Positions 1-12,434 of a DNA stretch of 64,000 nt are shown one piece after another. Under the pieces are notes generated by a model. It did no database searches. It was given only the letters and a program-made list of their open reading frames with translations, and had not been told where the DNA came from. This stretch comes from Epiperipatus broadwayi (lineage: Eukaryota > Onychophora > Udeonychophora > Euonychophora > Peripatidae). The stretch is taken from assembly GCA_028023455.1 (NCBI GenBank), contig JAQFVV010000028.1:1623501-1687500 (forward strand). The letters run 5' to 3'. Made by a program: the position numbers and the translations under genes. Numbering within the stretch: position 1 is the first letter of the stretch; the number at the start of each line of letters is the position of its first letter.

Positions 1-1735
1 AATTAGACATAATGTAATTGTTGATTTATTAATGCAAAAATAAATCTGAAGATGTCAGTAGTGCACAGAGAAAAAAACTTATAAGTTAAACAAAAGCCTA
101 GAAGGTTGCTGATTGGTAGATTTTTTGATCATGAAAATGTTAACAAACTTGTAAACTCTTATTCAATTGTTGCTAGCAATAAACAAAAAGGGTATATTTT
201 TTATTTTTACAAAATATTTGTATAATGATTAGAATAAAGAAATTTACTAATATTTACATATAGACATTATTTAAATTTATTTTACTTTTAAAAACTACAA
301 ATTAAAAAAATGTCAGACACCACTTTACAGAACATTTGTGATATTTTAATAATTATAAATGCAATTTCAAATTTTAGAAAATAGCTTCATAGTTTTATGC
401 TGGCTTCATGATAATGTGTCCATGTTTACAAAGTGATATTCAATCACAATAGCTTTTAAATTACCTTTTTCGATAGGGCTACTATAATCAGCCAATAAGC
501 AAAAAGTAATTGGTCTCATTAAATATTTCACTAAATTTCATTTATTTTTATTTCTACATTTGCAAAGGTTACATACAATTTCTTAGGGTATTTTTTACTT
601 GTAAACTTATATTTGTAATAAATCAAGAACAAGTTAATGAGTCATAATATTGAATAAAGATTTTAATATTAAAATAAAATATGGAAATATTAACTGAAAT
701 TGACAATAGGCCAAGGAATGAAAACTATTTAAATGCACAAAGATTAATAGGGAATTTGGTTTATTAAATCAACGGCAGGTGAATATAAAAACATATTGAG
801 CTTGGAGTGTGACATTTATTTTTCAACTTAGTCATTATTATTGCATAATCATAAATACTCAGTGAATACGTTTTGTTAATTTATAAACTACAAGTTTTTT
901 AGCATATCCTGCTTAGAGCTCTGAAATTTATAATTACAAATTGTTGATATTTACATACATGTTTGCAGTTCCATTATATTTGCAATTTCCACATCCAAAA
1001 TGCATTTGAGAAAGTCAATCAATGTAAAAAAAATATAAATAAAAAATAATAATTTATTGTATTTTAGTTTTTATATCCAAAGTGCACATGCACTATATAT
1101 ATATATATATACATACACACACACACAAACGTTTTCAACATGTGCATAGATGTGTTATAAACACAGATTATAATACATTCTCTATTATAATATGAATTTT
1201 CTTTAAATCAGCACAGCTTTAAAATAAGTGTCACTTATGAAATAATGATATCTGACTTTATATTAAATTTAATGTTAAATGTTCATCAACACCATTATAG
1301 AATAAAATTAAAAGGAATCAGGTTGATCTTATATAAATGAATAATATTTTTTAGTAGATTTGAATATAAAAATTATATTTCAGCATTTTACTTTTTAATT
1401 CATTTTTATTTAAACCTGCTATCGCCATGACAAGCAATCATAAACTGCTTAACAGCAGAAAATTATTTCAATCAGCTGATAGTACAAATTATAATTAATT
1501 AATATCAACAGGTTATATATGTCTGTTAATGAGGTTGAATTAAAAATCAGGGAATAGAAAAATCTCAATATGTTGGAATCCTGACTTGAATTTTGCTCTC
1601 TATATTAACATCTTAAAGGTAGTGTAAAAAGATGGGCATCCATTTTTTACTTACTGATAGTATCTTGGCAATAGATTAAATATTCATGGTTTAGATAAAC
1701 TTGTAACTGTTACCAAGTGATATATATATATATAT
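1..1735. other. AT-rich stretch, no gene recognised
   Basis: No open reading frame of note and no recognised repeat family apart from the dinucleotide tract listed separately. Composition is dominated by A/T runs. I see nothing that supports a gene. Confidence 0.6.
1092..1130. repeat. (TA)n/(CA)n microsatellite
   Basis: A TA run passes into TACA and then a CA run. This is the usual compound dinucleotide tract of invertebrate genomes. Confidence 0.9.
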
Positions 1736-3600
1736 TGTACCGGACGAAGGATCCTCAATTCACATATATTGACCACACGGCCGCCACTAGTCTGAAAATT
1801 GAAACTAGACATTTATTTTAAGGGTGGACAGGATATGCAAACCAAAATGCACCGGACGAAACTCAGGGAGAAACAAGATATCTTAAATATTGTTTAGACA
1901 ATTCAGAAATCAAAGCACAAAGACAAATGTCAGCCAAATTAAGTTTAACAAATTTTAAACTTTTATTAAAAGTTGGACAATCGAGTAAAGAAATCTGGCC
2001 ACAAATACAAAAGTGACTTATATTAACATATGCATAATTATCGGAGAGTGCACACGAGTATGGCAAACACGAAAACATTAAACATTTTGGCAGCAAAATT
2101 CTCTCACCTAAAAAATATAAGAAATGGGTAGGATAATAGCTTCCTGCTGGCAATCCATAAAATTACAACAAAAAAAAAACAACAACTCTAGCTTCCTGAT
2201 TCAGAGATATTAAAACAGTTATGATCTTTTAGGAAATCAATGAAACCAGCATGGACAATAGATAAATAGCATTCTAACTACTGACATTATAACGTCGCAG
2301 GACTGCTGTGCGTAATACTACTTTTAAAGCAAACGTGGTTGATTTCACATGTAAGACAGCACAAAGATATTTGATCATGATCTTACATAATCCAGAAAGA
2401 AATCATTACTTTCAGAAAACTCAAAGAAATAATTTGATAAATAGCCAGCAAAAAGATTTTGTTGTTTGTAAAAAGCGGGAACCAAACGTGTTTAAAAATT
2501 CATTATTTTACAGCAACAACTAAGGGCCGGTGAGTAAATAAAAACTATGAAAACTGCCAAAGCATTTTGCAATAGTTAATGAAATCATTAGGCATATATT
2601 AAACATATAAAATACAATCTCTCAATGCACCCCCTGATAAATGAAAATTGAAAACAAACTTGGAATCTTAAAACTAAGATTCCAAGACACGCTTTAAATA
2701 CTAGAAAAGTACATACAGATAATAAATAATTAAAAATAATTAATACAACTTTAAAACCTACTTATCATTAGATTGAGCAGAGATTTAATTAACTGCAATT
2801 TATTTACCCTGGCTAGAATAAGAAAAAGTTTACCTTATGATAAGGCAGAGTTCTAGTAATTTTCTGACAAGTGCGCACTTTTAACAATAGTTCATCTTTC
2901 AGGTGACTTCTCTTTATGACAAAGGCAAGTGTTGAGGAAAATTGGGGATCCGGCTTAGGTTAGAGTTTTATGGCATCATGAAAGAACAGCCTAGAGCCTG
3001 AGGCTCGTCCTTATTTAAATTAGCAATGCATTTTATTGCTTCCAATATGTATAGCAGTGTTTGTTGACATCACAAAGGCGAATTTGAAAAATCTCTTAAA
3101 TGTTCAAACTGCAATTAATATGAAGTTCCACAGATTAATCAGAATGCCTCCTAGAAATCAGAAGCTGAACCCCACCCTTTTTTTTGGCGGGCTATAGTTA
3201 CCTCACTACATTTCCCATGAAAAACCTTCCTTATTGTCGAATACTATACCACAGGCAGGGCAAATTTTAATTTCCCGCTCAATCTAATTTAAGAATTCCA
3301 ACCAGGAATTATTGTAACCAAAATAACAAATACAAAACTAAATCTCCGCTTTTAGAATTAACTTCAAAAATAAGTAAAATAAAAGCAACAGGAATATATA
3401 ATTAGCAAGCTTGCCTGTTTTTAATCAAATTGATTAAAACAGGTGGTGAAAGTAAACTATTTTAAAATCAATTTTATAAACATGAAAATGATCTATTTTA
3501 AATTTAAAATGTGTATGTGTTTTAAATAATAATAAAAATTTAACATTAGATAAGATTTAACAAAAATTAAGTTTTTAATTTTGGCAGTAAAATCCTTGAA
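1736..3600. other. Less repetitive stretch, no supported gene
   Basis: This stretch is less simple and a little richer in G+C than its surroundings. A 96-codon reading frame lies on the minus strand at 1863-2153 and a 71-codon frame on the plus strand at 2308-2523; neither resembles a family I know. A good splice-donor-like site (GGTGAGTAAA) follows the second frame near 2530, but a stop codon precedes it. A short direct repeat, ACCGGACGAA, occurs near 1740 and 1852. Part of a host non-coding transcript or UTR is possible but unproven. Confidence 0.35.
3414..3443. repeat. Short perfect-looking hairpin
   Basis: CCTGTTTTTAATCA is followed after 2 nt by its near-exact reverse complement ending AACAGG. 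It is too short to assign to an element. Confidence 0.6.
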
Positions 3601-3635
3601 TCGGATATCAATCCGGTTCAATATATATATACTTT

Positions 3636-3902
3636 AAGTTTGAAGTAATTAGTGGGGATATGCACTCATATATTTAGGCTCCCTTTAGTCATTCATCTTT
3701 TACAACCAATATTCATGACCACATGCATGTGAAAAAGATGAATGATCTCCAATATCCATATTTCATGCTGATACAACTGATGAGTGCTGGTCCAGCACAA
3801 AATACATATATTGATCATTTATATTTTCACATGTATGTGGTCATGTGTATCAGTTATATAAGATGGGTGACTAAAGGGAGTCTGAAAGTCTGATTTCAAA
3901 TC
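3636..3902. mobile_element. Class B hammerhead element, head-to-head foldback
   Basis: Two class B copies are fused head to head, so the interval folds on itself: the arm at about 3670-3760 is the reverse complement of the arm at about 3785-3880. Each arm holds the tRNA-like part (here degenerate, ending near 3890 in TTTCAAATCC) and the ribozyme side at the centre. The centre carries a plus-strand CTGATGA at 3777. The flanks are TA-rich. Family relatives lie at 8.1, 18.2, 18.5, 36.0, 47.8 and 63.0 kb. Confidence 0.7.
3773..3824 (+). ncRNA. Hammerhead ribozyme motif, class B, mutated
   Basis: CTGATGA (3777-3783) is followed by a 6-bp stem II (GTGCTG/CAGCAC, loop GTC). The expected GAAA is AAAA, so G12 is lost. 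A stem III side and TTGATCAT follow. By established hammerhead chemistry the G12 change should abolish or strongly reduce cleavage. The match to the intact copies at 47922 and 63146 makes the assignment secure even though activity is unlikely. Confidence 0.6.
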
Positions 3903-4861
3903 CTATAATATATATATATATTAAATTTTGTTTTCTAAATAGTTTTTACAAATCTATTTATTTTATTGAACTAGGAAATCCAATATTAATGTTCGATGTT
4001 GTTTATTTTTTTTCCTCTTGTTTTTTTCCAAATCTTTGTGTGGATTAAAACAACAGCCCCAATTCATGTTAGTTAATATTGACCATATTTTTAGCTTATT
4101 TATTTCTATATTCTTCTGTTAATTGTAAAGACTATTTGCTATTCATTGGTCTTGATTGATAAGTTGATACCACAGATCAACCAGGGATCAGAACATCATA
4201 ATTCTAGAAACCATGATCATATCTCTTGTTAGAGCAGGCATTAGACTACAATTTAAGGCTCCACACTCATTTTTAACAAGACCCAGGTTAACAGCTATTT
4301 ATGAAATCAATAAGCTTGTTGAGATACCAGATCATCTGACCAATCTCTTTCTGATCAGCCCCTAAACTTTAGGTAAAAATCATGGCTACCTTTTTAGCTT
4401 ACTGATAATTGCTAGCAGTCATCCAATTTGGATATCAATAGCATGTGGATTAATGATTGGAATAACTCCAACATAAATAGTCACATTCTAATAGCTGATC
4501 CACCCTCTAAGTACCTGGTCTCTCCCTTATCTGAAAACTCTGACTAAAGATTAATAAAATCAGAATGGGCCAGAGTAGCTGTGGTTATATGTTGCACAAG
4601 TGGGATTTAGAGACTTTCCGTACTGAGAGTGTGAAGATCACAAACCACAAGTACATATTTACAAGAAGTATCCTATTTACAAAACCACTGTAGGTCTCTG
4701 TGGTCTACATAACTTGGAGTAAGTGGCTTTTGATTGGTTTAGAAATGTTGGTGCCGAATTTTGACATGCTGATACCATATGCAATAGAAATTTATAAAAA
4801 TAAATTATGGTTTATCATCTTTGTCACAGTGAGATTAAAAAGCAATCATCCTTACTAATAA
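3903..4861. other. No gene recognised
   Basis: Mixed AT-rich sequence with moderately complex parts at 4180-4760 that may be an unclassified old repeat. I cannot match it to another copy in the window or to a protein. Confidence 0.5.
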
Positions 4862-5172
4862 TGTAAGAAAATCAAGTCATATATCACATAGCTTATTGCT
4901 TTTAAAGTTTTGGTGATTTTATATTGCTAAAGCTATTAATATATGGTGTATCTGAACTTAGTTCAGTCCCATATGGCTATTTAAGTTAGACAGCTGGATT
5001 TGAAGATATAGGAATGTCTGAAAATTTCAGATTTTCTACTTAATAGTTAACCATTAGATAAAGTGCTGGGCATGACCTGGTATTTTCCTGGCACCTCACT
5101 GATGAAACCAGAGCTAGAAACTGGTCTGAGGATAGTAATATTCTGAAAGGCTTATTAAGAGCTATTGGCATG
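4862..5172 (+). mobile_element. Class A' hammerhead element, single copy
   Basis: It shares a long stretch with the cluster at 46.3-47.1 kb, including the segment around 'GGTGTATCTGAACTTAG' and the run before the ribozyme, 'AAAGTGCTGGGC'. It ends with the hammerhead at 5094-5131 and a short AT-rich tail. It is non-coding. It abuts a class A foldback downstream, so two related ribozyme elements sit side by side. Confidence 0.65.
5094..5131 (+). ncRNA. Hammerhead ribozyme motif, class A', core intact
   Basis: All core positions can be read: CTGATGA (5099-5105), GAAA (5117-5120) and GTC (5124-5126). The stem I strands CCTCA (5094-5098) and TGAGG (5127-5131) pair over 5 bp. Stem III is minimal (A-U, C-G). 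Stem II is the weak point because the expected GC pairs have decayed. Predicted cleavage is after C5126. Type I hammerheads with minimal stem III are an established class in animal repeats. Confidence 0.6.
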
Positions 5173-5260
5173 CTCATTATATAACATTACTAATAATTTG
5201 TGTTCTTGCTGGATTCAGGAAAGTATGTGCATAAAATTCCTATCTAAGGTCTGCCAACTC

Positions 5261-5319
5261 ATCCAATATCCCCAGATTAGTTTCTAGCATGTAGATTTCA
5301 TAAGTGAGGAGCCTTGGAT
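5261..5319 (-). ncRNA. Hammerhead ribozyme motif, class A, degenerate
   Basis: On the minus strand the outer stem I pairs ATCCAA with TTGGAT. The inner stem, GAAAC and a 2-bp stem III are visible, but CTGATGA reads CTTATGA (G5 lost) and the cleavage triplet is ATC. It is inactive by known requirements. Confidence 0.5.
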
Positions 5320-5421
5320 CTGAGAGTACTACACCTAGATTTTAGGATTTAATGGAACCCTCCAGCAATCACCGTTTACCTGCTTCATTAACTATAAATC
5401 TATAAGGTGCAGTGTTCTCAG

Positions 5422-5481
5422 ATCCAAGGCTTCTTACTGATGAAATCCACAAGCTAGAAACTAGTTTGGGGGATATTGGAT
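5422..5481 (+). ncRNA. Hammerhead ribozyme motif, class A, near intact
   Basis: ATCCAA (5422-5427) pairs with TTGGAT (5476-5481) as outer stem I. An internal loop and inner stem follow. CTGATGA is at 5437-5443 and GAAAC at 5457-5461. The cleavage triplet is GTT rather than GTC, and stem II has one mismatch (ATC against GCT). Cleavage, if any, would be slow. Confidence 0.65.
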
Positions 5482-5580
5482 GAGTAGGCATAGACAAGGA
5501 TTTTATGCACAAACCTTCCTGCATATCTGTCTTGCAGTGAGTGATACTACCTTATGGAGAGTTTTGGCTTTGTGTGCATA

Positions 5581-8139
5581 ATTATTAGTCAGTAATGGGG
5601 AAATGGATTAGCAACATTAGGCTTGGACAGTTATCAATTTGAGAATGTGAGTTATTTCAAAAATATCTTGACACATGTATGCAGAAAGGCAGCCTAAATG
5701 ATAAGATACATCACGCTACCAAATATTTAATAAGTTAAAAAGTAGGATGTATCATCACTGTTATATAATTAATCCAAATAAATTAATTTGTGCACCAAGT
5801 TGCTATTCTGACTAATATATTGATTGTCTTAAGTTATATGAGATGGTACTTCATAAAGTTATATAGGTATATCATCTTCATACTTCATAAACAGTTATAT
5901 AGGTATATCATCTTCACACTAATTATGTGAAATGAATGGATTTCTTAAAAAAGGGGTTTAAAATAAACTTTAGAAGTTTTCATAGTCAATACAGATGCTT
6001 ATAATTTTATTAAGACTATTTACAATTGATATAGCATGAATAGAGAGATGTTATATTAATTTATTCCATTGGAAAGGAGCTGCATATATAATTCAATGGA
6101 GAATAATCTTTACATCAGTAAAGGTCTCTAATAGAGCAAAAGTTATTAGATATACTAAAAAACAAGAGATTAAATAGTTTGAGCAGGAATATGTTCTGCC
6201 AAGGTACTTGTGTTTTATAGATTAGTTTATATAGTCATTTAAATTAATCTTGCATTCTGTTTCTTTTATGTCTGAGTAAATATAACTTTATTCCTTATCA
6301 ATAAATGCTTTTGATAATAATTGTGTATGTTAATGTAAACCATCTATAAATAAGAAACTTTGGGGGGAAAACTCTCCATCAGGTATCTAGAAAATCAGTA
6401 AAGGACAATATACTACTCACCAAGCTTGATTTGTACCAAATGGTCAAGAGTTTCAATAGTTTTTCATATTTGGTCTGCTTCTTTACCAACAATAGCTAAT
6501 ACTTATTCGTCAATCAATGATTATATGTATAATTGGGTTAATTGATATCTGGTTACTAAAAAAAAAATTTAAAATATTTATGAGTTAGAAAAATGTCTAA
6601 TTTTATCTGACCTGAATTCAAACACAAGCCAAGAATATTGATAATGAAAATGCTGTCTTAAATTACTGAAGTCCATCAAGGAAAGTTCTTACAACTGAAT
6701 TATAATATTCATATATATGTAACAAAGATCATTATAGTAGATCAATGAATTACACAAATAATCGATTATGAATAAAGAATTTAGAACTTTTCTTTGCTAA
6801 AAAAATTGTTGATTTTCCTTTTAGAATATTGCTATTATTTGAGAATTATTTCAACATTTTCATGTTATTATCGAAAAAATGTATACTTGATAAAGAGGCT
6901 AATAATTAAATTTTTAGATGAATAAAGTCTTTCTTAATTAATTAATATTCGAAAGTTTGATAATTTTTAAATAACATAAGCGTTGGTTCATAATCATTTC
7001 TTATTTCACTGAAGCTAGTTATGTCTTTATTATACTTACATAAACAGCATGGATTTTCAGTTTGTTCATATTCTATTAAAATATTTTTGATTGGTTATAC
7101 AATGTATATATATATATACTCCATGATGAAATTTTTTGAATAGGCTAAAACCTAAAATGATCTTATTACAAATGTCAAATATAAATTACAAACAAAACAA
7201 CTTTTGTATAAAACAAAGAAACATTAAAATAATATAGAACACTAATTGTCAAGCGCTTTCAATTCGTTTAAGTCATTATCGAGGCTGTATAAATATCGTT
7301 ATATTCTAATAAGCGATAAACTCGAAAATTTCATTATATCGTCCAGGAACAACTAATCGGGAAACTGTTAAGTTTGCATTAATAGTGTCAGAAGAATTTT
7401 TTTATAGCACATGACTCCTTGATATTATTTTTTTTATCATGTGATTCATACATTATCACACTAAACTCTCGTGGACAACATATGTGCCGTACTTTGATGA
7501 ATATAGAAAGCTGAATAAACTGAATCATTCTGTATTGTCTTCCTTATCAAGTATATAAAATCAAAACGTGTAATTTTCTATATATACAATAATCTTTATG
7601 CATGAAAACTCCCAACACAACAATAAAAAATAATAAAATGACTAATTTTATGAATTAATAAACATCTACTTGTAAATATTTATTGCTAATACCTTTTTTA
7701 TTTTATTTTTTTCTTTAAATTATTAACTATTTTAAAGATGTTTCTTAAAATGTTTATTTTGTAAACAAACAAATTATGCAAACTGTATTTAATATCATTA
7801 GAAAAATCATTAGAATTTTAAAAGTAAAAATATTTAATTTCATAGTAATTAGCATTTTGAATTAAAATGCAAAATTTTCCATTTAAAAGCTTTGATTTTT
7901 TTTCTCCCAACAAAATATAGTTTTAATACTTAAACGGTTATATTCGCAAATCTAAATTTTTACAAAGATAAATGAAACGTTTTAATGCAACAGCAGTTGT
8001 ATTCCATGTAATGAGTTTTAAAAAAAGTCAATTTGTTTCTCAAATTGTTAATAAATATTTTTTAAAAAGACATTGATTTATCTCCGGATATATATATATA
8101 TATTGAAATACTAATTAATAATTAAATACATGGACAGTA
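5581..8139. other. No gene recognised
   Basis: About 2.5 kb of AT-rich sequence. A short direct duplication (TTATATAGGTATATCATCTTCA) occurs near 5855-5915. The part at 7250-7500 is less simple and has several CpGs (for example CAAGCGC, ATCGAGG), which may mark unique host sequence. No coding signal is visible. Confidence 0.5.
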
Positions 8140-8895
8140 TTTATACTTTAAGCTAAGTAATTGGAGGGGATTTGAACCCAAACTTTCAAACTGCCATTAG
8201 TCATGTACTCCATCTTATACAACAGAGATACATGACCACATATATGCGAAAAAACAAAAAGCAAAAACAAATGATCTCCAATATACATATTTCATACCAA
8301 GTCAGCACTCAGCAGTTGCTCTGGATCATCATCCCTCACACACATATATAATAGTTCTCACTTTACATTAAGATGGAAAATCTTCAAATTTTAATGATCA
8401 GGCTTTAATCGCTACTCTCCAATTTTTCAGCCAATCATATCATTGAAAATTTGATGATGGTGTGTTCAAAATCATTGTTTGCCAATTTTTGCTGTGTTAT
8501 ACCCATGTTGACCATAAATCAATCTGACCCCTCATATGTAGGACTTTTAAATCCATTTAAATACACAGAAAGAAGGATTAGTTTGACACAACAAAAATTG
8601 GCAAACAAGGGCTTTGAATACACCATCATCAGATTTCCAATGGTATGGATGACTGAAGAATTGGAGGGTGGAGAAGATTGAAGCCTGTCCATTAAAGTTT
8701 GATAATTTGCTATCTTAATATAAACCAAGCACTGATTATATATGTGTGGGAGAGATGATGAACAGCACCAAATGATGAGTTCTGGTTCAGCATGAAATAC
8801 ATATATTGGAGATCATTTATTTTTTTCGCATGTATGTGGTCATGTGGATCAGCTGTATAAGATGGACTGAATGATTAAAAAGAGCTTGAAAGTCC
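8140..8895. mobile_element. Class B element pair with long internal segment
   Basis: A minus-oriented tRNA-like arm (8165-8310, starting GGATTTGAACCC) and a plus-oriented arm (8755-8890) flank an internal segment. The internal segment holds its own inverted repeat (about 8452-8500 against 8579-8631, around GCCAATTTTTG) and the class B 5' region (GAAGCCTGTCCATTAAAG near 8680). That 5' region also precedes the ribozyme at 47.9 and 63.1 kb, so this is the longest copy of the family. Confidence 0.7.
8753..8814 (+). ncRNA. Hammerhead ribozyme motif, class B, mutated
   Basis: CCAA is followed by ATGATGA (C3 changed to A), stem II GTTCTG/CAGCAT with one mismatch, GAAA, a TACATAT stem III side, TTGG and GATCAT. 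Loss of C3 should block activity. The order of parts is the same as in the intact copies. Confidence 0.55.
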
Positions 8896-9099
8896 AGGTT
8901 GAAATACTAATTCTAAAAAAATAAACTATTTAAAAGTAACAATGTATTTTCTACATTTTACTTTTTATTAAACATAAATTGTTAATTACTTGGGAGATCA
9001 TGTGACATTGATTTTTAATTCAGAAACTTTTAGCTTTTGAGTGCGTTATTCTATCATAGTGTCAAAGCATTCAGAGCTATTTTTAATACTAATAATACA

Positions 9100-10350
9100 A
9101 AATAATTCTGTTAAAAGAGTAGTGTTATTTCTGCATGAAATGCATGTTGGGAATCATCTCTCTTCTTGCAGATGTCTTTATGTATAGATTTTAAGAATAT
9201 GTGGATGAATGGATATTTTATGCATTTCTAAAGAGACAAAAAAGAGAGATGAAGCTGATTTATTTCTTATATTTATATGTTATTAAAAAACCAGATATAT
9301 TAATCTTTAACTAAGATTTAAAGTTTATATGTAGGCTGTTAATGATATGATAATCTTTAGCCTAATCGATGATTACTAATATTAATTAATGTATTTGGCT
9401 GGAGTAAATGGTTTTAAAGTTGTGAGTACAGCAGTCTTTACACTTGAAAACAGATTGTAGTAATTTGAAATTAATAATTATTTAGCAAGTGATGAACAAA
9501 TGCATTGGAGATTAGGTCCTGGGCCAATTAAATAACACTGCTTTACATAAAATGCTTTTCAGAAGTCATATGCCTTTTTAAGATGTTTTTATTTATAGGT
9601 TTCAACAATGTCTAATAGAGAGGAAGTTTTAAATAGTTCTAAAAAATATTACATATTGAAAAAGAGAGAGGAATTGAGTTATTTTGTGTGGTTATGTTTA
9701 ATTAAAACAGATATATTAATTTTTAACTAAGATTTAAAATTAATATCTGGATAATCTCTAGTTTAATAAATAATTAGTAATAATGAATATATGATGTGAA
9801 TAGTGTTAAAGTAATGGGTGCTGAAAGCCTAACACCAGTAAATAAAAAGATATAATAATTTGATGTTGATAAATATTAAAAAAAGCGATACAATTATGCT
9901 TACAACATTATGACTTGGGCAAAGTAAAACTTTCTTTCTCAGCATGAAATAAATGATGGGAATCCTTTGTCCTTTTCAGGTGTAAAAAAAAGTACAGATG
10001 AAAAAAAAAGAGAGGTGTTATGTTTGATTAAACACAGATATATTAGACTGAGATATAAGTTTATATCTGGATAAGATTTAGTTTAATAAATGATTAGAAA
10101 AAATCTTTATTATATTTACCTGAAGTGGATGATGTCAAAGATGTGATGCCAGAAAGTTTGACACTCATGATTAATTTTTAATTGAAGTTTAAAATGTACA
10201 CCTGACGTTAGTGATAATCTTTAGTTTAATAAATGATTAATAATAATCATTAATATATTTATCTAAAATGGTTGGTGTCAAAGTTGTAAATGCAAAAAAA
10301 TTGATACTTATAAATCAAATTATAGTAATCAGATTAAAAAACAAAAAAAA
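9100..10350 (+). repeat. Three-unit tandem of diverged class B2 element, about 400-bp period
   Basis: Three units begin near 9135, 9538 and 9938, each with a CATGAAAT- or CATAAAAT-type ribozyme 3' half followed by TTGGGAATCAT-like sequence. Each continues through a conserved tail with CAGATATATTA, a TAATCTTTAGTTTAATAAATGATTA-type segment and a TGGTGTCAAAGTTGT-type segment. Single copies of the same unit lie at 18181, 28840, 33410 and 35065-35410. The spacing equals one unit, as for multimeric retrozymes, but the hammerhead cores here are badly decayed. Confidence 0.65.
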
Positions 10351-10463
10351 AATAACATAGGAAAAATATTGAGAAAGCTGTCTTTCTATATAGCATTTCA
10401 CAGAAACTTTTTTTACTTGTGTATCCTTTAACAGCCCATTTCTAACAATTATATCTTTCATTA

Positions 10464-11079
10464 TAATAATTTACTAAGGCTGTAACCTTAGAAATAAGCG
10501 TCTGAAAAATACAAAGGTAGGAACCTCTATAGGTCTTAAAACACAAGCTTACGCTATGAAGAAAAGAGAATCCTTCTTTACTTCAACCTACTTTTATATA
10601 TAAATAGGTGAAGCTGAAGTGTTTTGATCTAAGAGTGTGAAGCTATTCAATACTTCACTAATTAAGTCCACAATTCTTATAATACATTAATACTCGCGAA
10701 ATCTTACGATTTACTACGAGTCAATGAAAAGATCTTATAGTAAGAAATCTGTTACGATAATTTAAAGTTGTAATTATAAATTTTATTAAACGCCCATTAT
10801 TATATTAAGTAATAATTTACTAAGGCATTGTGGACTTAATTAGTGAACTATTGAATAGCTTCACACTCTTAGATCAAAACACTTCAGCTTCACCTATTTA
10901 TATATAAAAGTAGGTTGAAGTAAAGAAGGATTCTCTCTTTTCTTCATAGCGTAAGCTTGTGTTTTAAGACCTATAGAGGTCCCTACCTTCGTATTTTTCA
11001 GACGCTTATTTCTAAGGTTACAGCCTTAGTAAATTATTACTTAATATAATAATGGGCGTTTAATAAAATTTATAATTAC
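10464..11079. mobile_element. Large nested palindromic (MITE-like) element
   Basis: Two inverted repeats overlap. Arms of about 211 bp (10464-10674 and 10827-11039) match almost perfectly. A second pair of 57 bp (10770-10826 and 11023-11079) is perfect as far as I can read. The terminal motif TTTACTAAGGCTGTAACCT is shared with the small hairpin at 58135-58305, so they are one family. A 20-odd-bp direct repeat (ATCTTTCATTAT) lies just outside both ends, near 10450 and 11080. It encodes no protein. Confidence 0.8.
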
Positions 11080-11099
11080 ATCTTTCATTATAGTAAAAT

Positions 11100-11849
11100 A
11101 TGTGTAATTATCATAGTTCCTGATAATTTAAAACTTCTATTATAACTGAATAATGAATTTAAAATGCAATTGGAATTGTAAGATAAATAAACACTTCATA
11201 TATACTTAGGATAAAAACTTTAAAAAATGCAATAATTTTAAATAAACACACTAGGGCTACTCTTAAGCAGAAGTCCAGACTAGATACTTCTTAGACATTT
11301 TTTTAAGGACACAAATAAACTTGAGTGCTATTTTTCTGGGTATCTGAGCCATAGCCAGCTCAATTACAAACTACCTACAGAAAAGTTTATTTTTTTAACT
11401 TCTGAAACTCCTGATTTTTAAATGCAATGCTGAGTAGATAGCCCAGAAACAGAGCAATAGAATCAAGAGCTAAAAGGCTTTGATCCAAAATTTTATCAAT
11501 TAATGAATGAATTTGCATTCTATTATCATAACTGATTTTTTTTGCATAGCCCAGATTTATAATCACTGAGTTAGAAAGTAGATTTATTAGAAACAGTTAT
11601 TGTAAATCTATTTTCTATATAGTTTGGTTGTTATGGAGGTAGAATAAAGCTCATCTTATCTACTGAATTTAGGACAAAATTTTCTGTAGTCCAGTCAACC
11701 ATATTTTTCTGATTAATGGATTAAGATTAAAATAACAATAACTTTCTGCAGTTCAGATGCAGTTCTAAAATTGAGCTGGTCCAATAAATTGTGTTAAGGG
11801 ATAGTGACAGCAATGAAAAATTAGAACTGATTATACAATTTGCATTATA
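11100..11849. other. No gene recognised
   Basis: AT-rich with a few moderately complex patches that match nothing else in the window. Confidence 0.5.
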
Positions 11850-12115
11850 TAGTTTGATGCATTAGAGTGGTCAATTTTGGAACTCAAGGTCCATAGATTG
11901 CAGTCCAGGTCTTCCACTTCCTATACTTGAACTTTTTCTGAACTTTAAAATAAACAATTATTATTGTCCTGAATGGTTTGATGAAATGATAGAATATTAT
12001 ACTCTGAGGGTCAAGGTCCATGGGGTATGGCCTAGCTCTTTCACTTCTGCTACTCAAACTATTTATGAAGTCTTGAGCAATAAAACCATTGATACTTATG
12101 CCTGGTTATTCCATT
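11850..12115 (+). mobile_element. Two SINE T copies (tRNA-like)
   Basis: Two consecutive copies of the unit that is tandemly repeated at 53.4-55.1 kb. Diagnostic parts are 'CTCAAGGTCCATAGATTGCAG' or 'GTCAAGGTCCATGG', then 'TTCCACTTC' or 'TTTCACTTC', a 'TTGAACTTTTT'-type segment and the tail AATAAA. The box A region is degenerate. Confidence 0.55.
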
Positions 12116-12434
12116 TGCCTTCAAGAAAAGTACTTAATTATTATGTTTTACTGTGAAAATTAAAAGTATATTTATTTAAAAGAGTTATGATTTTTACAGT
12201 AATGATTTTTACTACTTCAATTTCCATGTCCTTTCTTTGCTAAATTAAGTGATGTGAAACAATGAAATTTAATTTTTAAATGGAATTGAAAATTAAAAAA
12301 ATAAAGACAAAAATAAGAATTTAATTTTTAATTGTTAGTTTTAATTAAATTTTGCCCAACAGTGGTGAGTCAGTATCTTTTTATTATTATAAGTCTAAGT
12401 TCTTATTTTTATTTTAAACTTTTAGTTTACACTA
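12116..12434. other. No gene recognised
   Basis: AT-rich spacer between SINE copies and the Tigger relic. A pyrimidine-rich stretch ending in TTTTAG near 12424 looks like a splice acceptor, but the following sequence is transposase. Confidence 0.4.

Larger units (their letters stand above)
5208..5580. mobile_element. Class A hammerhead element, head-to-head pair
   Basis: The left half (to about 5360) is a minus-strand copy and the right half a plus-strand copy. They meet at the sequence that normally lies just upstream of the ribozyme (CCAGCAATCACC near 5363). Each half keeps its hammerhead. The right half continues through 'GAGTAGGCATAGA' and ends near TATGGAGAGTTTTG. No protein is encoded. 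Confidence 0.7.

Noticed and set aside
2299-2532. Candidate exon ending in a strong GGTGAGTAAA donor
   Set aside because: The open frame meets a stop before the donor, the acceptor lacks a pyrimidine tract, and the peptide resembles nothing known.
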